Shown piece by piece: positions 1 through 9,561 of a stretch of DNA of 64,000 bases. This DNA comes from Proteobacteria bacterium SG_bin5 (lineage in GTDB: Bacteria; Pseudomonadota; Alphaproteobacteria; Sphingomonadales; Sphingomonadaceae), in contig LWDI01000080.1 of assembly GCA_002083475.1 (NCBI GenBank), positions 17,432-81,431 on the forward strand, written 5' to 3'. The translations under genes and the position numbers were made by a program. Each line of letters opens with the position of its first letter. Positions within the stretch are counted from its first letter, which is position 1. The notes beneath the pieces are model-generated. The model worked only from the letters and a program-made list of their open reading frames with translations. It made no database searches and had not been told where the DNA came from.

Positions 1-41
1 TGGCGATCGCGAGCGGCTTCGTCCAGGCAGAGGCCGCCTGA
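1..41 (+). CDS. 3' end of an unidentified gene
   Basis: The first bases read as the last 12 codons of a forward gene (ending AIASGFVQAEAA) with a TGA stop. It has the same GC-rich codon style as the genes that follow. Too little is present to name a product. Just downstream the sequence ggtataaac occurs twice, 17 bases apart, before a T-rich stretch. Confidence 0.4.
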   Translation, partial: AIASGFVQAEAA

Positions 42-362
42 GGCTGCCCCTGGTATAAACGCCAGGCGGTATAAACTCTAAGCCGCCGTTAACCTTTTCC
101 TAAGCCCTGTTGCTTACGTAATAGTACGACTCCGGTCGCTGACGGGAGCGAAGCGCGCGGCGCCGTCCGACACCCCTTGGCGCCGCTCGCTTCCGGTCGC
201 GTGCCCCGCGTTTTCCAGCGGCGCGGGCATCACGGCGCGGCTGATCGATCGGCCGGTGCGCGTTCCGCCGAAGGCGCGCACCGGCCGAACCGCCGACTTG
301 GCGAAGCCCGCGCGCCCTCCTACAAAAGTTCGCGCCGCGCGCGCGGCAGGCTGGGGGAGGCG

Positions 363-3300
363 ATGACGTTCGGGCAGCGAGGCCGGTCGATCGGCGACGG
401 CGCGCGATTGTTCGCCGCCGTGCTGCTGTTCGCGGGGCTCGCTTATGTCGGCATCGAGACGACGCGCGAGAGCGGGCGGATCGCCTTGCTCTGGCTGCCC
501 AACGGCCTCATCGCCGCCTGGCTGCTGCGCGACGGCGCGCGGCTGACCGTCCCCGCGCTGATCGGCTGCGCGCTCGCCGATCTGATCGTCAATCTGGCGA
601 TGGGCGACCCACTGGGGATCGCCGCCGCGCTCGCGCTCGCCAATGGCGTCGAGATCGGCGCGGTCGTCGCGTTGCTGCGGCGCAGCTGCGGGCCGCGCCC
701 CGATATGGCCGAGCCGCGCTGCCTGGCGTGGCTGTTGCCGATGGCGCTGCTCGCTGCCGCGCTTTCGGGCGCGGTCACGCAGAGCGCCTTTTGGCTGTTC
801 GAGCGCGCGCCGGGGCTCGTCATCTGGCGCACCTGGTTGCTCGCCGATGGGCTGAGCCTGGTGATCATCTTGCCGATCGCGCTGATCGCGATCGATCAAT
901 GGCACGCGCGACGCTGGCCGACCTCCGCCGAGGCGCGCGATTGGCTGGCGATGATCGCGCTCGCCGCCGCCGGCACTTGGCTGATCTTCGGCCAGAGCGC
1001 GGCGCCTTGGCTGTTTCTGGTCGGGCCGATCGTGCTCTATGCCGCGTTTCGCACCGGGCTTTCGGGCACGGCGGTCGCGATGGCGATCGTCACGCTGATC
1101 GCCTCCTTGGCGACTTTCGAGGGGCTGGGGCCGATCACGCTGGTGCGCGGTCTCGGCGAGCGCGTGCTCACCTTCCAGCTGTTCCTGATCGCCAATTTCG
1201 CGATGGGCATTCCGGTCGCCGCCTTGCTCGCCGCGCGCGCGCGCGATCGCGCCGCGCTCGCCGCCGGGGGCGCGGCGATGCAGGAAATTCTCGACAATGT
1301 CCGCGACGTGATCTTCCGCACCGACGCGCGCGGCTGCTGGAGCTCGCTCAACCCCGCCTGGACGACGCTGACCGGCTATCCGGCCGAGACGAGCCTGGGC
1401 TGGCCGGTCGACGCGCTGCTCCCCGAAGACGAGGTCGCCGAGGTGCGCGCGCTCCACCCCCAGCTCGTCTCGGGCGCGCTGCAAACGTGCAACCGGGTGC
1501 AGCGGATGCGCCACGCCGATGGCGGCTGGCGCCATGTCGAGCTGCGCTTCCGCCGGCTCGCGGCGCCCGGTGGCGGCTTCGCGGGCACGATCGGCTCGAT
1601 CCGCGACATTAGCGAGCAGGTGCAACAGGCGAACGCGCTCGCGGCGAGCGAGGAGCGGTTCCGCCGCCTCGCCGAAACCGCGCCGGTCGGCATTTTTCGC
1701 ACCGATGCGCAGGGGCGGCCCTTGTTCAGCAACCCCGCCTGGCGCGCGCTCGCCGGAGTCGCCGCCGACGCGCCGCCGACGCATTGGATCGACCGGCTCC
1801 ACCCCGACGACCGCGACGCGATCGCCGAGGCATGGGGGCAGTTGCTCGCCGCGCCGCGCCCGATGCGGCGCAGCTTTCGCTGGCGCCGCGCCGATGGCGG
1901 CGTCGTCTGGGTCGATACGATCGCGCGCCCCGAATATGATCGCGCGGGGGTCTGCACCGGCTTCATCGGCGTGTCGTTCGACGTGACCGAGCAGCGCGCC
2001 GCGCTCCAGGCGAAATCGAGCTTCCTCGCGCAGATGAGCCATGAAATCCGCACGCCGATGAACGGCGTGATCGGCTTCACCGATCTGCTGCAGCGCACCG
2101 CGCTCGATCCGGTGCAGCGCGATTATGTGCGCCTGATCGCCGATTCGGGGCGCGCGATGATGCGGCTGTTGAGCGACGTGCTCGATCTCTCCAAGGTCGA
2201 GGCGGGGCATTTGCGCCTCATCAGCGAGCCGATCGAGCTGCGCGCCAAGCTCGATCACGTCGCCGCGCTGATGGCGCCGCTCGCGCGCGAGAAGAAGCTG
2301 GCGCTCAGCGTGGACGTCGCGCCCGACGTGCCGCAGCGGGTGATGGGTGACACGCTGCGGCTGCGCCAGGTGCTGCTCAACCTGGTCGGCAACGCGATCA
2401 AATTCACCGGCGCGGGCCAAGTCGCGATCCGGGTGGCGCGCGCGGGCGAGCGGCTCGAAATCAGCGTGCGCGACACCGGCATCGGCATCGCCCGCGATCA
2501 GATCGACGCGGTGTTCCAGCCCTTCGTTCAGGCCGATGCGAGCATCGCGCGGCGCTATGGCGGCACCGGGCTGGGGCTCGCGATCACCGCTGAATTGGTA
2601 CGGCTGATGGGCGGCGCGATCGCGGTCGAGAGCGTGCTTGGGCAGGGGTCGTGCTTCACCGTCGCGCTGCCTTTGGTCGTCGCGCCCGATCCGCCGGCGA
2701 GGGTGGCGCCCGCCGTCGCCGCGCCGCCGCCACGCCCGCGCGCGGGGTTGCGGCTGTTGATCGTCGAGGATCACGACATCAATCGCCAGCTGATGCAGGC
2801 GATGGCGCGCGCGGGCGGGCTCGAGCCCGATTTCGCGGGCGATGGCGGCGAGGCGCTCGATCGGGTCGCCGCGGCCGAGGCGGCGGGCGCGCCCTATGAG
2901 CTGATCCTGATGGACGTGCAATTGCCGGGGCTCGACGGGCTGGCGACGACGCGAGCGCTGCGCGCGCGCGGGGTGACGGCGCCGGTGATCGCGCTCACCG
3001 CTTATGCCGCCCTCGAAGACATCGCCGCCACGCGCGCCGCCGGCATGCAGGATCATCTCGCCAAGCCGATCGAACTCGCCGCGCTGTTCGCGATGATCGC
3101 GCGCCACGCGCCCAGCGCGCCACGCGCGGCGTCCGATGCGAGCGCGCCGCGCGCGGTGCCCGATCAGCTCGCGCCCTCGCCCATGCTCCAGGCGCGCTAT
3201 GCCCAGCGCAAGGCGGCGCTCGTCGAGACGCTCGCCGCCCTCCCCGAGGCACCGACCATGGCGCAGGCGGCGGTGATCGAGCGCGAGCTCCACCAGCTCG

Positions 3301-3479
3301 CCGGCACCGCCGCGCTGTTCGGCGACGCCGAGCTGGGGGCGCGCTGCGCCGAACTCGAGCGCCGCCTCGGCGCGGCGGCCACGCCCGGCGAACGCGCCGA
3401 AGCCTTAGCGGCGGCGCGCCGCGCGCTCGCCGCGCCGGCCGCTAAACCCGATCGCCGGGCGCGCGCCACGCCGCTGTGA
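363..3479 (+). CDS. hybrid sensor histidine kinase: MASE1, 2 PAS, HisKA, HATPase, REC, HPt
   Basis: A 1038-residue membrane hybrid kinase for multistep phosphorelay. The ATG at 363 is chosen because a GGGAGG ribosome site lies just upstream; the open frame runs further up without a good start. Residues ~15-320 are hydrophobic and MASE1-like. PAS domains lie at ~308-420 and ~430-545, each with an FRTDA motif. The HisKA motif [15 protein letters not shown] carries phospho-His560. The ATPase N box (NLVGNAIKF), G1 (DTGIGIA) and G2 (GGTGLGLAI) are intact. The receiver has LIVEDHD, phospho-Asp851 in [11 protein letters not shown] and a KPIE lysine. A C-terminal HPt motif [11 protein letters not shown] has His977. 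All phosphotransfer residues are present, so the relay can be internal up to the HPt. The signal and output regulator are unknown. No response-regulator gene follows. Confidence 0.93.
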   Translation: MTFGQRGRSIGDGARLFAAVLLFAGLAYVGIETTRESGRIALLWLPNGLIAAWLLRDGARLTVPALIGCALADLIVNLAMGDPLGIAAALALANGVEIGAVVALLRRSCGPRPDMAEPRCLAWLLPMALLAAALSGAVTQSAFWLFERAPGLVIWRTWLLADGLSLVIILPIALIAIDQWHARRWPTSAEARDWLAMIALAAAGTWLIFGQSAAPWLFLVGPIVLYAAFRTGLSGTAVAMAIVTLIASLATFEGLGPITLVRGLGERVLTFQLFLIANFAMGIPVAALLAARARDRAALAAGGAAMQEILDNVRDVIFRTDARGCWSSLNPAWTTLTGYPAETSLGWPVDALLPEDEVAEVRALHPQLVSGALQTCNRVQRMRHADGGWRHVELRFRRLAAPGGGFAGTIGSIRDISEQVQQANALAASEERFRRLAETAPVGIFRTDAQGRPLFSNPAWRALAGVAADAPPTHWIDRLHPDDRDAIAEAWGQLLAAPRPMRRSFRWRRADGGVVWVDTIARPEYDRAGVCTGFIGVSFDVTEQRAALQAKSSFLAQMSHEIRTPMNGVIGFTDLLQRTALDPVQRDYVRLIADSGRAMMRLLSDVLDLSKVEAGHLRLISEPIELRAKLDHVAALMAPLAREKKLALSVDVAPDVPQRVMGDTLRLRQVLLNLVGNAIKFTGAGQVAIRVARAGERLEISVRDTGIGIARDQIDAVFQPFVQADASIARRYGGTGLGLAITAELVRLMGGAIAVESVLGQGSCFTVALPLVVAPDPPARVAPAVAAPPPRPRAGLRLLIVEDHDINRQLMQAMARAGGLEPDFAGDGGEALDRVAAAEAAGAPYELILMDVQLPGLDGLATTRALRARGVTAPVIALTAYAALEDIAATRAAGMQDHLAKPIELAALFAMIARHAPSAPRAASDASAPRAVPDQLAPSPMLQARYAQRKAALVETLAALPEAPTMAQAAVIERELHQLAGTAALFGDAELGARCAELERRLGAAATPGERAEALAAARRALAAPAAKPDRRARATPL

Positions 3480-3580
3480 GCGCCCGGCGGGGAGCGGCAC
3501 GAACGCGCGGTGTTCTTGCTAGAGCCGGGTCGCGCGCGCGCGCTAACGGGTCACGCCCCTCGTCCGTCCAGGAGACGTCC

Positions 3581-4492
3581 ATGTCCGCCATCGCCCCCAG
3601 CCGTGTTCAAGCGACCCGCGCCTATCGCCGCAAGCTCGGCGATTATGAGATCACCGCTCTGTCCGACGGCTTCGTCGATCTCTCGTTCGGCGTGTGGCAA
3701 GGCATCGACGCCGAAAGCTTCGACGCCGCGCTCACCGATCATTTCCTGCCGACCGGCGGCTTTCGCAACGGCATCACCTCGTTCATCGTCAACACCGGTA
3801 GCAAGATCATCATGATCGACGCGGGCGCGGCGGGGTTGTTCGGCCCGAATTCTTATCATTTTCCGGACAATCTCGCCCATGCCGGCATTACGGCGGCCGA
3901 TATCGACGTGGTGATCCCGACCCACGCGCATCCCGATCACGTCGGCGCGCTGCTCAAGGACGGCCAGCCGACCTTGCCCAATGCCGAGATCCGCATCAAC
4001 CAAACCGAGCTCGATTTCTGGACCAGCGAGGCCGAACAGGCCAAGGCGCCCGATTTCATGCGCAGCTGGTGGGACCTCGTGCGCGGGATCGACGCCGCTT
4101 ATGCCGGTCGGGTGAGCAGCTTCGCCGCCGAGGCGTCGCTGGGCGATGGCATCACCCATATGTCCTTCCCCGGCCATACCCCGGGGCATAGCGGCTATCT
4201 GATCGAAAGCGCGGGCGAAAAATTGCTGATCTGGGGCGATCTGGTGGTCCACCACGCGATCCAGTTCCAGCACCCGCAGGCGAGCATGATCTTCGACATC
4301 GATTCGGCGGTCGGCCATCAATCGCGGCTGCGCGGGCTCGACATGGCGGCGACCGACAAATTGCTCACCGCCGCCACGCATCTGCCCTTCCCGACCTTCG
4401 GCTATGTCGCGCGGCGCGGCGACGGCTATCACTGGGTACCCGAGACCTGGCGCTACGACGTGTCGGGCCTTGCTTGGCAGCCGGTGGTCTGA
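3581..4492 (+). CDS. MBL-fold metallo-hydrolase
   Basis: A 303-residue metallo-beta-lactamase superfamily hydrolase. The zinc motif THAHPDH (His115, His117, Asp119, His120) is intact. It is followed by a later GHTPGHSGY histidine pair and a GDLVVHH aspartate/histidine region, so a two-metal site is expected. The start is the ATG after AGGAGACG. No signal peptide is evident, so it is probably cytosolic. The family includes lactonases, glyoxalase II-like and other hydrolases, and the substrate cannot be read from sequence. It stands alone between the kinase gene and a small NTF2-like gene. Confidence 0.85.
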   Translation: MSAIAPSRVQATRAYRRKLGDYEITALSDGFVDLSFGVWQGIDAESFDAALTDHFLPTGGFRNGITSFIVNTGSKIIMIDAGAAGLFGPNSYHFPDNLAHAGITAADIDVVIPTHAHPDHVGALLKDGQPTLPNAEIRINQTELDFWTSEAEQAKAPDFMRSWWDLVRGIDAAYAGRVSSFAAEASLGDGITHMSFPGHTPGHSGYLIESAGEKLLIWGDLVVHHAIQFQHPQASMIFDIDSAVGHQSRLRGLDMAATDKLLTAATHLPFPTFGYVARRGDGYHWVPETWRYDVSGLAWQPVV

Positions 4493-4594
4493 GCCGCGCG
4501 AAACCGCAAGTCTCGCACCTTCCGGCAAGCCGGGGACTGAACGCGCGCGGGCGGCGCGATAGCTTCGAGCATTGCTTGGAGTGGCGCGCGTCCG

Positions 4595-5026
4595 ATGATG
4601 AAACCCTATGCCCTGACCCCGTTGCTATTGCGTCAATTGTTGAGCGTGCCGATGGTGCGCCAGGATTGGGAGCAAGCGGCGGGGCCGGATTTGCGCGTGC
4701 GCATCGCCAATGATCCGCCGATCCTGGAGCGCGACGCGGCGATCGACGGTATCGCCGCCTTTCTCGCGCGGGTGGAGGCGGTGGGCAGCGGCTTTTGGGC
4801 GGCGTGGCGGCTGGAGGAAGCGGTGTTCGCCGAATGCGACCTGGGCTTTCGCGCCGGTGCCGGCTTGACCCAGACGATCCCTTGCACCGTCGTCGCGCGG
4901 CTCGCCGATGCCGAGCTGATCGATCTGCGCGTCCACTGCGATCCCACCCCGCTTCCCGCACCGTGCGGAATCGATTACAAGACGCCATTGCCGCCGCCCG
5001 CAGAGGAATCGCGCGATGAGGGTTGA
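4595..5026 (+). CDS. SnoaL/NTF2-like small protein
   Basis: A 143-residue protein with two adjacent ATG codons at its start. It resembles the SnoaL-like/NTF2-like cone fold: an N-terminal helix region, then GFWAAWRLEEAVFAE and a strand containing IPCTVVARLADAELIDLRVH. That fold serves as a small isomerase, a hydrolase or a non-catalytic binding module. It ends 18 bases before the next AraC-family gene on the same strand, so the two may be co-transcribed. The function is not assignable. Confidence 0.6.
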   Translation: MMKPYALTPLLLRQLLSVPMVRQDWEQAAGPDLRVRIANDPPILERDAAIDGIAAFLARVEAVGSGFWAAWRLEEAVFAECDLGFRAGAGLTQTIPCTVVARLADAELIDLRVHCDPTPLPAPCGIDYKTPLPPPAEESRDEG

Positions 5027-5044
5027 TCCATCCACGGGGCGCGC

Positions 5045-5923
5045 ATGAGCCCGGCGACCAGCTATATCGACTGGATGCGCGGCGGGCGGCTGAGTTCCTA
5101 TGTGCGCGCGCTTCATGCCCAGGGGCCACTCGGCTTCGTCGAGTCGGCGCAGCCCGCCGGCGACATGTCCGATCCGCCCGTCGACGATCTGGTGCTCATC
5201 CAGGCGATGTCGCCGGGGATGCGCCAGACCAGCGACCTCGGCGCCGGACGGTTCAGCGATGTCGCTCCGTTCGGCGCGCTGCTCGCGATGCCACCCGGCG
5301 TCGCGACGGCCGTCCATGTCGATAATCCGCATGTCATCCGCACCATCGCCTTTCCCGCCGCCTGGTGCCGGGACACGCTCGCCGAGCTGCGCCCGAGGGG
5401 CGATCCGTTCGATTTCGAGCGTTTTCACACCGGCCATGTCGTCGCGCCCGAGTTGCGGCGGCTGTTCGACCTGAGCTTCGCCGCCGCCGACCGGCCCGAC
5501 ACCGCCAGCCGCTTGTTCCAGGAGGGCATGGGCCTCGCCATGCTCGCCGAAATGGCGCGGCTGATCGACGCCGCCCCGCCCCCGCGCGTGGGCGGGCTCG
5601 CGCGCTGGCAGGAACGCCGCGCGATCGATTTCCTGCGCAGCCATCTTGCCGAGGAGGTGTCGCTCGAGCGCATCGCAACCGAGGCGCGGCTCTCGCCCTT
5701 CCACTTCGCGCGGATGTTCAAGGTGAGCACCGGCTTGCCCCCGGCCGCTTATCAGCGCCGGTTGCGACTGGAGGAAGCGCAACGGCTGCTGCTCGAAACC
5801 GATCTGCCGATCACCGAGATCGCGCTGCGCATCGGCTATGAAACGCCCCAAGCCTTCGCGCGCATGTTCCGCGCGGCGACCGGCGCTTCGCCCAGCGATT
5901 GGCGAAGGGAGCGGCGGGGATGA
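5045..5923 (+). CDS. AraC-family transcriptional regulator
   Basis: A 292-residue regulator. The first ~180 residues form a cupin-type effector domain of the AraC-binding-like type, and residues ~195-292 carry the paired helix-turn-helix (LERIATEARLSPFHFARMFK, then ITEIALRIGYETPQAFARMF). It probably activates the preceding NTF2-like gene or other nearby genes. The effector is unknown. It is cytosolic and the frame is intact. Confidence 0.88.
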   Translation: MSPATSYIDWMRGGRLSSYVRALHAQGPLGFVESAQPAGDMSDPPVDDLVLIQAMSPGMRQTSDLGAGRFSDVAPFGALLAMPPGVATAVHVDNPHVIRTIAFPAAWCRDTLAELRPRGDPFDFERFHTGHVVAPELRRLFDLSFAAADRPDTASRLFQEGMGLAMLAEMARLIDAAPPPRVGGLARWQERRAIDFLRSHLAEEVSLERIATEARLSPFHFARMFKVSTGLPPAAYQRRLRLEEAQRLLLETDLPITEIALRIGYETPQAFARMFRAATGASPSDWRRERRG

Positions 5924-5989
5924 GCGTCGCGCGTTTCTTGGCGTGATTGGCCCTTGCCGAGGCGCCGCGCGCCGCCACAATGCGCGCCG

Positions 5990-6880
5990 ATGGACCGGAT
6001 CGACCATGTCCGCACTTTCATCGCGGTCGCCGAGCAGCTGAGCTTCGCCCGCGCCGCGCGCGCGCTCGGCATTTCGCCCGCCGCCGCGAGCCGCGCGGTG
6101 ATGGCGCTCGAAACCGAACTCGGCGCGAGCCTGTTGCGCCGCACGACCCGCGCGGTGAGCCTGACGAGCGAGGGGGCCGATTTTCTCGACCGCGCCCGGC
6201 GCGCGCTCGCCGAGCTCGACGATGCCGCGCGCGCGGTGCGCGGCGAGGACGGCGCGCCGGCGGGGATGCTCGTCGTCTCGGCGCCCGTCGCCTTCGGGCG
6301 GCTGCACGTGACCCCCGTCGCCGCCGCGCTGACGCGCGCGCATCCCGGGCTCTCGATCCGGCTGTTGCTGGCCGATCGGGTGGTGCGGATCGTCGAGGAG
6401 GGAGTCGATGTCGCGGTGCGGATCGGCAGCCTGCCCGACAGTAATTTGCGCGCGGTGCGCATTTACGAGGTTCGCCCGGTGCTGGTCGCGAGCCCGGCCT
6501 ATCTCGCCGCGCACGGCTTGCCGACCGCGATCGAGGCGCTCGCTTCGCATCATCTGCTCGGGTTCGACGGGCTGGAGACGCACGACTGGCGCTTCGCGAC
6601 CGGCGCGGTGCGCGTCGCGCCGCGGCTGCTCGTCAATAATGCCGAGGCGCTCGTCACCGCCGCCGTCGCCGGCGCCGGGATCGCGCGCGTCTTTTGCTAT
6701 CAGGCCGATGCCGAGGTCGCCGCCGGGCGGCTGGCCTATCTGCTCGCCGAGCACGAGCCGCCGGGCACGCCGGTGCAGCTCGTCTTCGCCGCCAATCGCG
6801 GCCGCGCGCCGAGCGTGCGCGCGCTGATCGAGGCGATGCGCGGCTATTTCGCCGAGCGCGCGGCTTTGTGTCGCGCATGA
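5990..6880 (+). CDS. LysR-family transcriptional regulator
   Basis: A 296-residue LysR regulator. The winged helix-turn-helix occupies residues 1-60 (FIAVAEQLSFARAARALGIS) and is followed by a periplasmic-binding-like effector domain. The ATG at 5990 gives the canonical MDRIDHVRTF start; upstream codons in the same frame look non-coding. It ends directly in a strong bidirectional hairpin. It closely resembles the large LysR group that controls oxidoreductases in proteobacteria. The target is unknown. Confidence 0.88.
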   Translation: MDRIDHVRTFIAVAEQLSFARAARALGISPAAASRAVMALETELGASLLRRTTRAVSLTSEGADFLDRARRALAELDDAARAVRGEDGAPAGMLVVSAPVAFGRLHVTPVAAALTRAHPGLSIRLLLADRVVRIVEEGVDVAVRIGSLPDSNLRAVRIYEVRPVLVASPAYLAAHGLPTAIEALASHHLLGFDGLETHDWRFATGAVRVAPRLLVNNAEALVTAAVAGAGIARVFCYQADAEVAAGRLAYLLAEHEPPGTPVQLVFAANRGRAPSVRALIEAMRGYFAERAALCRA

Positions 6881-6918
6881 AAAAAGCCCGGGCGGAAGCG
6901 TTCCGCCCGGGCCTTTTC
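6880..6918. terminator. bidirectional Rho-independent terminator
   Basis: A perfect 17-bp inverted repeat with a 3-base loop (arms 6881-6897 and 6901-6917). It has A5 on the left and T4 on the right of a GC-rich core, so it can terminate both the LysR gene on + and the membrane-protein gene on -. Confidence 0.9.
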
Positions 6919-6936
6919 GACCGGATCGCGCGGCGA

Positions 6937-7317
6937 TCAGGCGCGCTGCAGCGTCGGCGTCACCGCCGGGGTGCGGCGGTGCAGGCCGACCACGACCAGC
7001 ACGGTCGCGCCGAGGCCCGCATAATAGAAGGCGTCGAGGCCCTTGAAGCCGAACAGGATCGGCGCCGCGACGAAGGCGAGGCCGACCAGGCCGTCGACCG
7101 CGAGGTGGAAGCTATAGGGGAGAATGCGGACGACCCCGGTTTCATGATCGGTGAGCAGCGTCAGCGCGAGCGCGGCGACGCCGGTCGCGACCGACAGCCA
7201 CAGCGCGATCGGGTTGGTCGCGCCCAGGCCCAGCAGGAAGGGCAGGGTCATCAGCGAAAAGGCGACGGGGTAATCGAGATAAGCGTGAATCTTCTGAGTA
7301 ACGAAACGCGGATCCAT
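6937..7317 (-). CDS. small four-helix membrane protein
   Basis: A 126-residue protein with about four hydrophobic segments (FSLMTLPFLLGLG, LWLSVATGVAALALTLL, LAVDGLVGLAFVAAPILF, FYYAGLGATVLVVVGL). A good AGGAG site lies 7 bases before the ATG. It looks like the SPW-repeat or related small inner-membrane families, but the assignment is weak. It is convergent with the LysR gene across the shared terminator. Confidence 0.7.
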   Translation of the reverse strand: MDPRFVTQKIHAYLDYPVAFSLMTLPFLLGLGATNPIALWLSVATGVAALALTLLTDHETGVVRILPYSFHLAVDGLVGLAFVAAPILFGFKGLDAFYYAGLGATVLVVVGLHRRTPAVTPTLQRA

Positions 7318-7616
7318 GGTTGTGCTCCTGGCTCAAAAAATGGGCGGCAGAAGCCGGTCTAGTGCTGCGTGGTGCAGCCCTTGGGATCGGCGCTTGCCCT
7401 TGTGCTTGCCGTGTTGGCAGGCGCGATTTGGGGGCGGGCGCCGGCGAGGATTAGTGCGCCCGCGCGCAAGACTGCGGCGCGGCGGGGACAACAACCGCGC
7501 GCATCGGCGCGCGCGGGAAGGGGGGCGCTGGCGGGGCGCCGAACCACGCCTCTTTCACCAGCGGAGGCAGGGTTTGGACCTGCGCCGAGGAAGGCAAAGC
7601 CGGCGGGCGCCCGCGC
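7318..7616. other. intergenic region, no gene seen
   Basis: About 300 bases between two minus-strand genes. Very GC-rich, with short open frames that have no ribosome site and no family resemblance. It presumably holds the promoter of the membrane-protein gene and the 3' untranslated end of the cytochrome gene. No hairpin with a T tract was found. Confidence 0.5.
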
Positions 7617-7961
7617 TCATTTCAGCATGGCGAGATAGCCGATGATGAGCTTGCGCTGCGCCGGATCGGTGACCATCAGATACATTTTGCTGCCCGGCGC
7701 CAGCTTTTGCGGGTTCTGCAGCCATTGGTCGAGCCGCGCCTCGGTCCACACCCCGCCCAATTTCTTGAGCGCGGGCGAATAAGCATAATCGGGCACCGAC
7801 GCGACCGCGCGGCCGACCACGCCCTGATGCTTGGGGCCGATGCGATTGGTGCCGGGCGAATGGCAGCCGCCGCATTTGGCTTCGTAAACGGCCTTGCCGT
7901 CTTGCGCGAACGCCGGGGCGCAAAGCCCCCCGGCGATCACGAGCGCGAGGATCAGCCGCAT
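7617..7961 (-). CDS. class I cytochrome c, periplasmic
   Basis: A 114-residue mono-haem cytochrome c. It has a signal peptide cleaved near AFA-Q (residues 1-19), a haem motif CGGCH (Cys30, Cys33, His34), and a likely axial methionine near Met93 in PGSKMYLM. The fold and length match the short cytochrome c550/c552 group. It starts 3 bases after the ferritin-like gene ends, so the pair is one operon. With the cytochrome P460 genes transcribed divergently, an electron-acceptor role in hydroxylamine or NO chemistry is an inference. Confidence 0.9.
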   Translation of the reverse strand: MRLILALVIAGGLCAPAFAQDGKAVYEAKCGGCHSPGTNRIGPKHQGVVGRAVASVPDYAYSPALKKLGGVWTEARLDQWLQNPQKLAPGSKMYLMVTDPAQRKLIIGYLAMLK

Positions 7962-7964
7962 GGC

Positions 7965-8555
7965 TCAGGCGAAGATGAAGGGTTGCTGCGGCACGCTGCC
8001 GCCGCTCGCCGCGGTCAAGGTCGCCCAATGCACCGCCTCGTCGGCGCCGATCGGGCTGAAGATATGCGTGGTTTCGCGGTCCTTCAGCGCCTGGATCTGG
8101 CCGATATAGGCGTTGGCCGCGCCCATCTCGAGCTTGATCGCGAGGGTGACGACATCGCCCTCGGTCTTGAGCGCGCCGAGGTTCAATTCGCTCACATAGT
8201 CATTGTCGGCGCGCGGCTCGACCGGGGTGCCACCCATCTTGCGGACGAGCGTGGCGAGCCGGTCGCGATGCCCCTCGTGATGGCCCTTGAACACCAGCGC
8301 CGCCTTGAGCGTGCCCGGCGACAACAGCCCCGAGCCGCCGGCGAGGCGATAGGCGGCGATCCCTTCGTGCTCGATCGCCAGCGCGCTGTTGATGACGCCG
8401 ACGTCGCCCGAGCCGCCCGCCGCCTTCTTGACGGCGGCGGCATTGGCCGGACCGCTCAAAAAGGCGAGCGCGCTGATCGTCGCCGCCGAAAGGCCCGCGT
8501 CGCGCAAAAAGGCACGCCGATCGGCGACGATCGGCTCCCGGTCCGAAATGATCAT
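7965..8555 (-). CDS. ferritin-like domain protein with Tat signal
   Basis: A 196-residue protein with a twin-arginine leader (DRRAFLRDAGLSAA) and a four-helix ferritin-like domain. EHEG (helix 1), HHEGHRD (helix 2), KLEMGAANAY (helix 3) and DEAVHW (helix 4) supply carboxylate and histidine ligands for a di-iron site. Export by Tat fits a protein that folds around metal before transport. It is the first gene of a two-gene operon with a periplasmic cytochrome c and is divergent from the P460 pair. The physiological role is unknown. Confidence 0.82.
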   Translation of the reverse strand: MIISDREPIVADRRAFLRDAGLSAATISALAFLSGPANAAAVKKAAGGSGDVGVINSALAIEHEGIAAYRLAGGSGLLSPGTLKAALVFKGHHEGHRDRLATLVRKMGGTPVEPRADNDYVSELNLGALKTEGDVVTLAIKLEMGAANAYIGQIQALKDRETTHIFSPIGADEAVHWATLTAASGGSVPQQPFIFA

Positions 8556-8952
8556 CTTGGCTTCTCCAGTCGCGCGACGGGCAACGCCGAACGGCGGCGG
8601 TGCTCACCGCATGTGATGGGGGGTAAGGAAAGCGCCGATCGCCACTTTTGCGATGGCTTGTCCTTTTTAGCTTATTCTTGCCCGGCGTCTTGTAGAATCC
8701 GGAACGGGGGCGTCGCGGAAACGTCGCGACCGCACGCGTCGTGCTTTCGTGGCGCTGGCCCGGCTTTCCGGGGGAATTGGCGCGCTTAGCCCGAGCGGCG
8801 GACGCGCTTCGCCCGCGCGGTGCGGCGAAACGGCGCCAATTCTTGCGCGAAAACGCCGGAAGTTTTTCGCGCGCGGCAATTGCGTGGTTCGCACAAGCCT
8901 CGCTGCTGCGAATCGGTCATCTAAGGAGCGCAATCATTGAAGAGGAACGGCC
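8556..8952. promoter_or_regulatory. 397-bp divergent control region
   Basis: The gap separates the ferritin/cytochrome operon (-) from the P460 pair (+) and must hold both promoters. Open frames here have no family likeness. The + gene has a ribosome site (GAGGAACGG) before its ATG. The AraC-family gene downstream of the P460 pair is a plausible regulator, but no operator could be assigned with confidence. Confidence 0.5.
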
Positions 8953-9561
8953 ATGAATCGCATTGCCCTCAGCGCGTTAGCCGCCGTCGCCGTCACGTCG
9001 GTCGGCCTTGGTAGTGTTGCTTTCACCTCGCGTAGCGAAGCCGCCGGCAAGGCGGCCGCCGCCGGGCCGCGCCGTTATCTTCCCGAATATACGCCGAGCG
9101 GCGATCTGATCCTGCCCAAGAATTTCGAGCGCTGGGTCTATGTCGGCTCGCCGCTCACCCCCGATGCGCTGAACGACGGCAAGGCCGGCTTCCCCGAATT
9201 CCACAATGTCTACATCGAGCCGGGCTCGTATGACATTTACAAGCGCACCGGCACCTTCCCCGAAGGCACGATCATGTTCAAGGAACTGCAGCGCGTGCAG
9301 ACGGCGGGCGCCGATGCGAACGGGTCCACGTCCCAGCCCTCGGGCCGTGGCTATTTCCCCGCCGCGCTCAACGGCGCCGACGTGTCGGTGAAGGACACCA
9401 AGCGCTATGCCAAGACCGGTGGCTGGGGCTATTACAACTTCAACCACCATGAGCCCAAGGCGGCGACCGCCAAGCTCAACAATGATTGCGCCGGCTGCCA
9501 TACCGCGGGCGCCAAGAAGGACATGGTGTGGACGCAATTCTATCCGCGGCTCGACAGCTGA
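8953..9561 (+). CDS. cytochrome P460 family protein
   Basis: A 202-residue exported haem protein. The first ~30 residues form a signal peptide. The mature part carries the P460 pattern LPKNFERWVYVGSPLTP, YDIYKRTGTFPEGTIMFKE and a C-terminal haem c motif CAGCH (Cys179, Cys182, His183). The family includes hydroxylamine-oxidising cytochrome P460 and beta-type cytochromes c' that bind NO. The lysine that crosslinks haem in true P460 cannot be verified without alignment. Its stop overlaps the start of a second P460 gene (TGATG), so the two are translationally coupled. Confidence 0.85.
   Translation: MNRIALSALAAVAVTSVGLGSVAFTSRSEAAGKAAAAGPRRYLPEYTPSGDLILPKNFERWVYVGSPLTPDALNDGKAGFPEFHNVYIEPGSYDIYKRTGTFPEGTIMFKELQRVQTAGADANGSTSQPSGRGYFPAALNGADVSVKDTKRYAKTGGWGYYNFNHHEPKAATAKLNNDCAGCHTAGAKKDMVWTQFYPRLDS

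Noticed and set aside
114..3293. A 1059-codon open frame on the minus strand opposite the sensor kinase, and similar long frames opposite many genes.
   Set aside because: They are by-products of GC-rich coding sequence: Arg/Ala/Gly-rich, no domains, no ribosome sites, and each is exactly antisense to a gene with clear domains.
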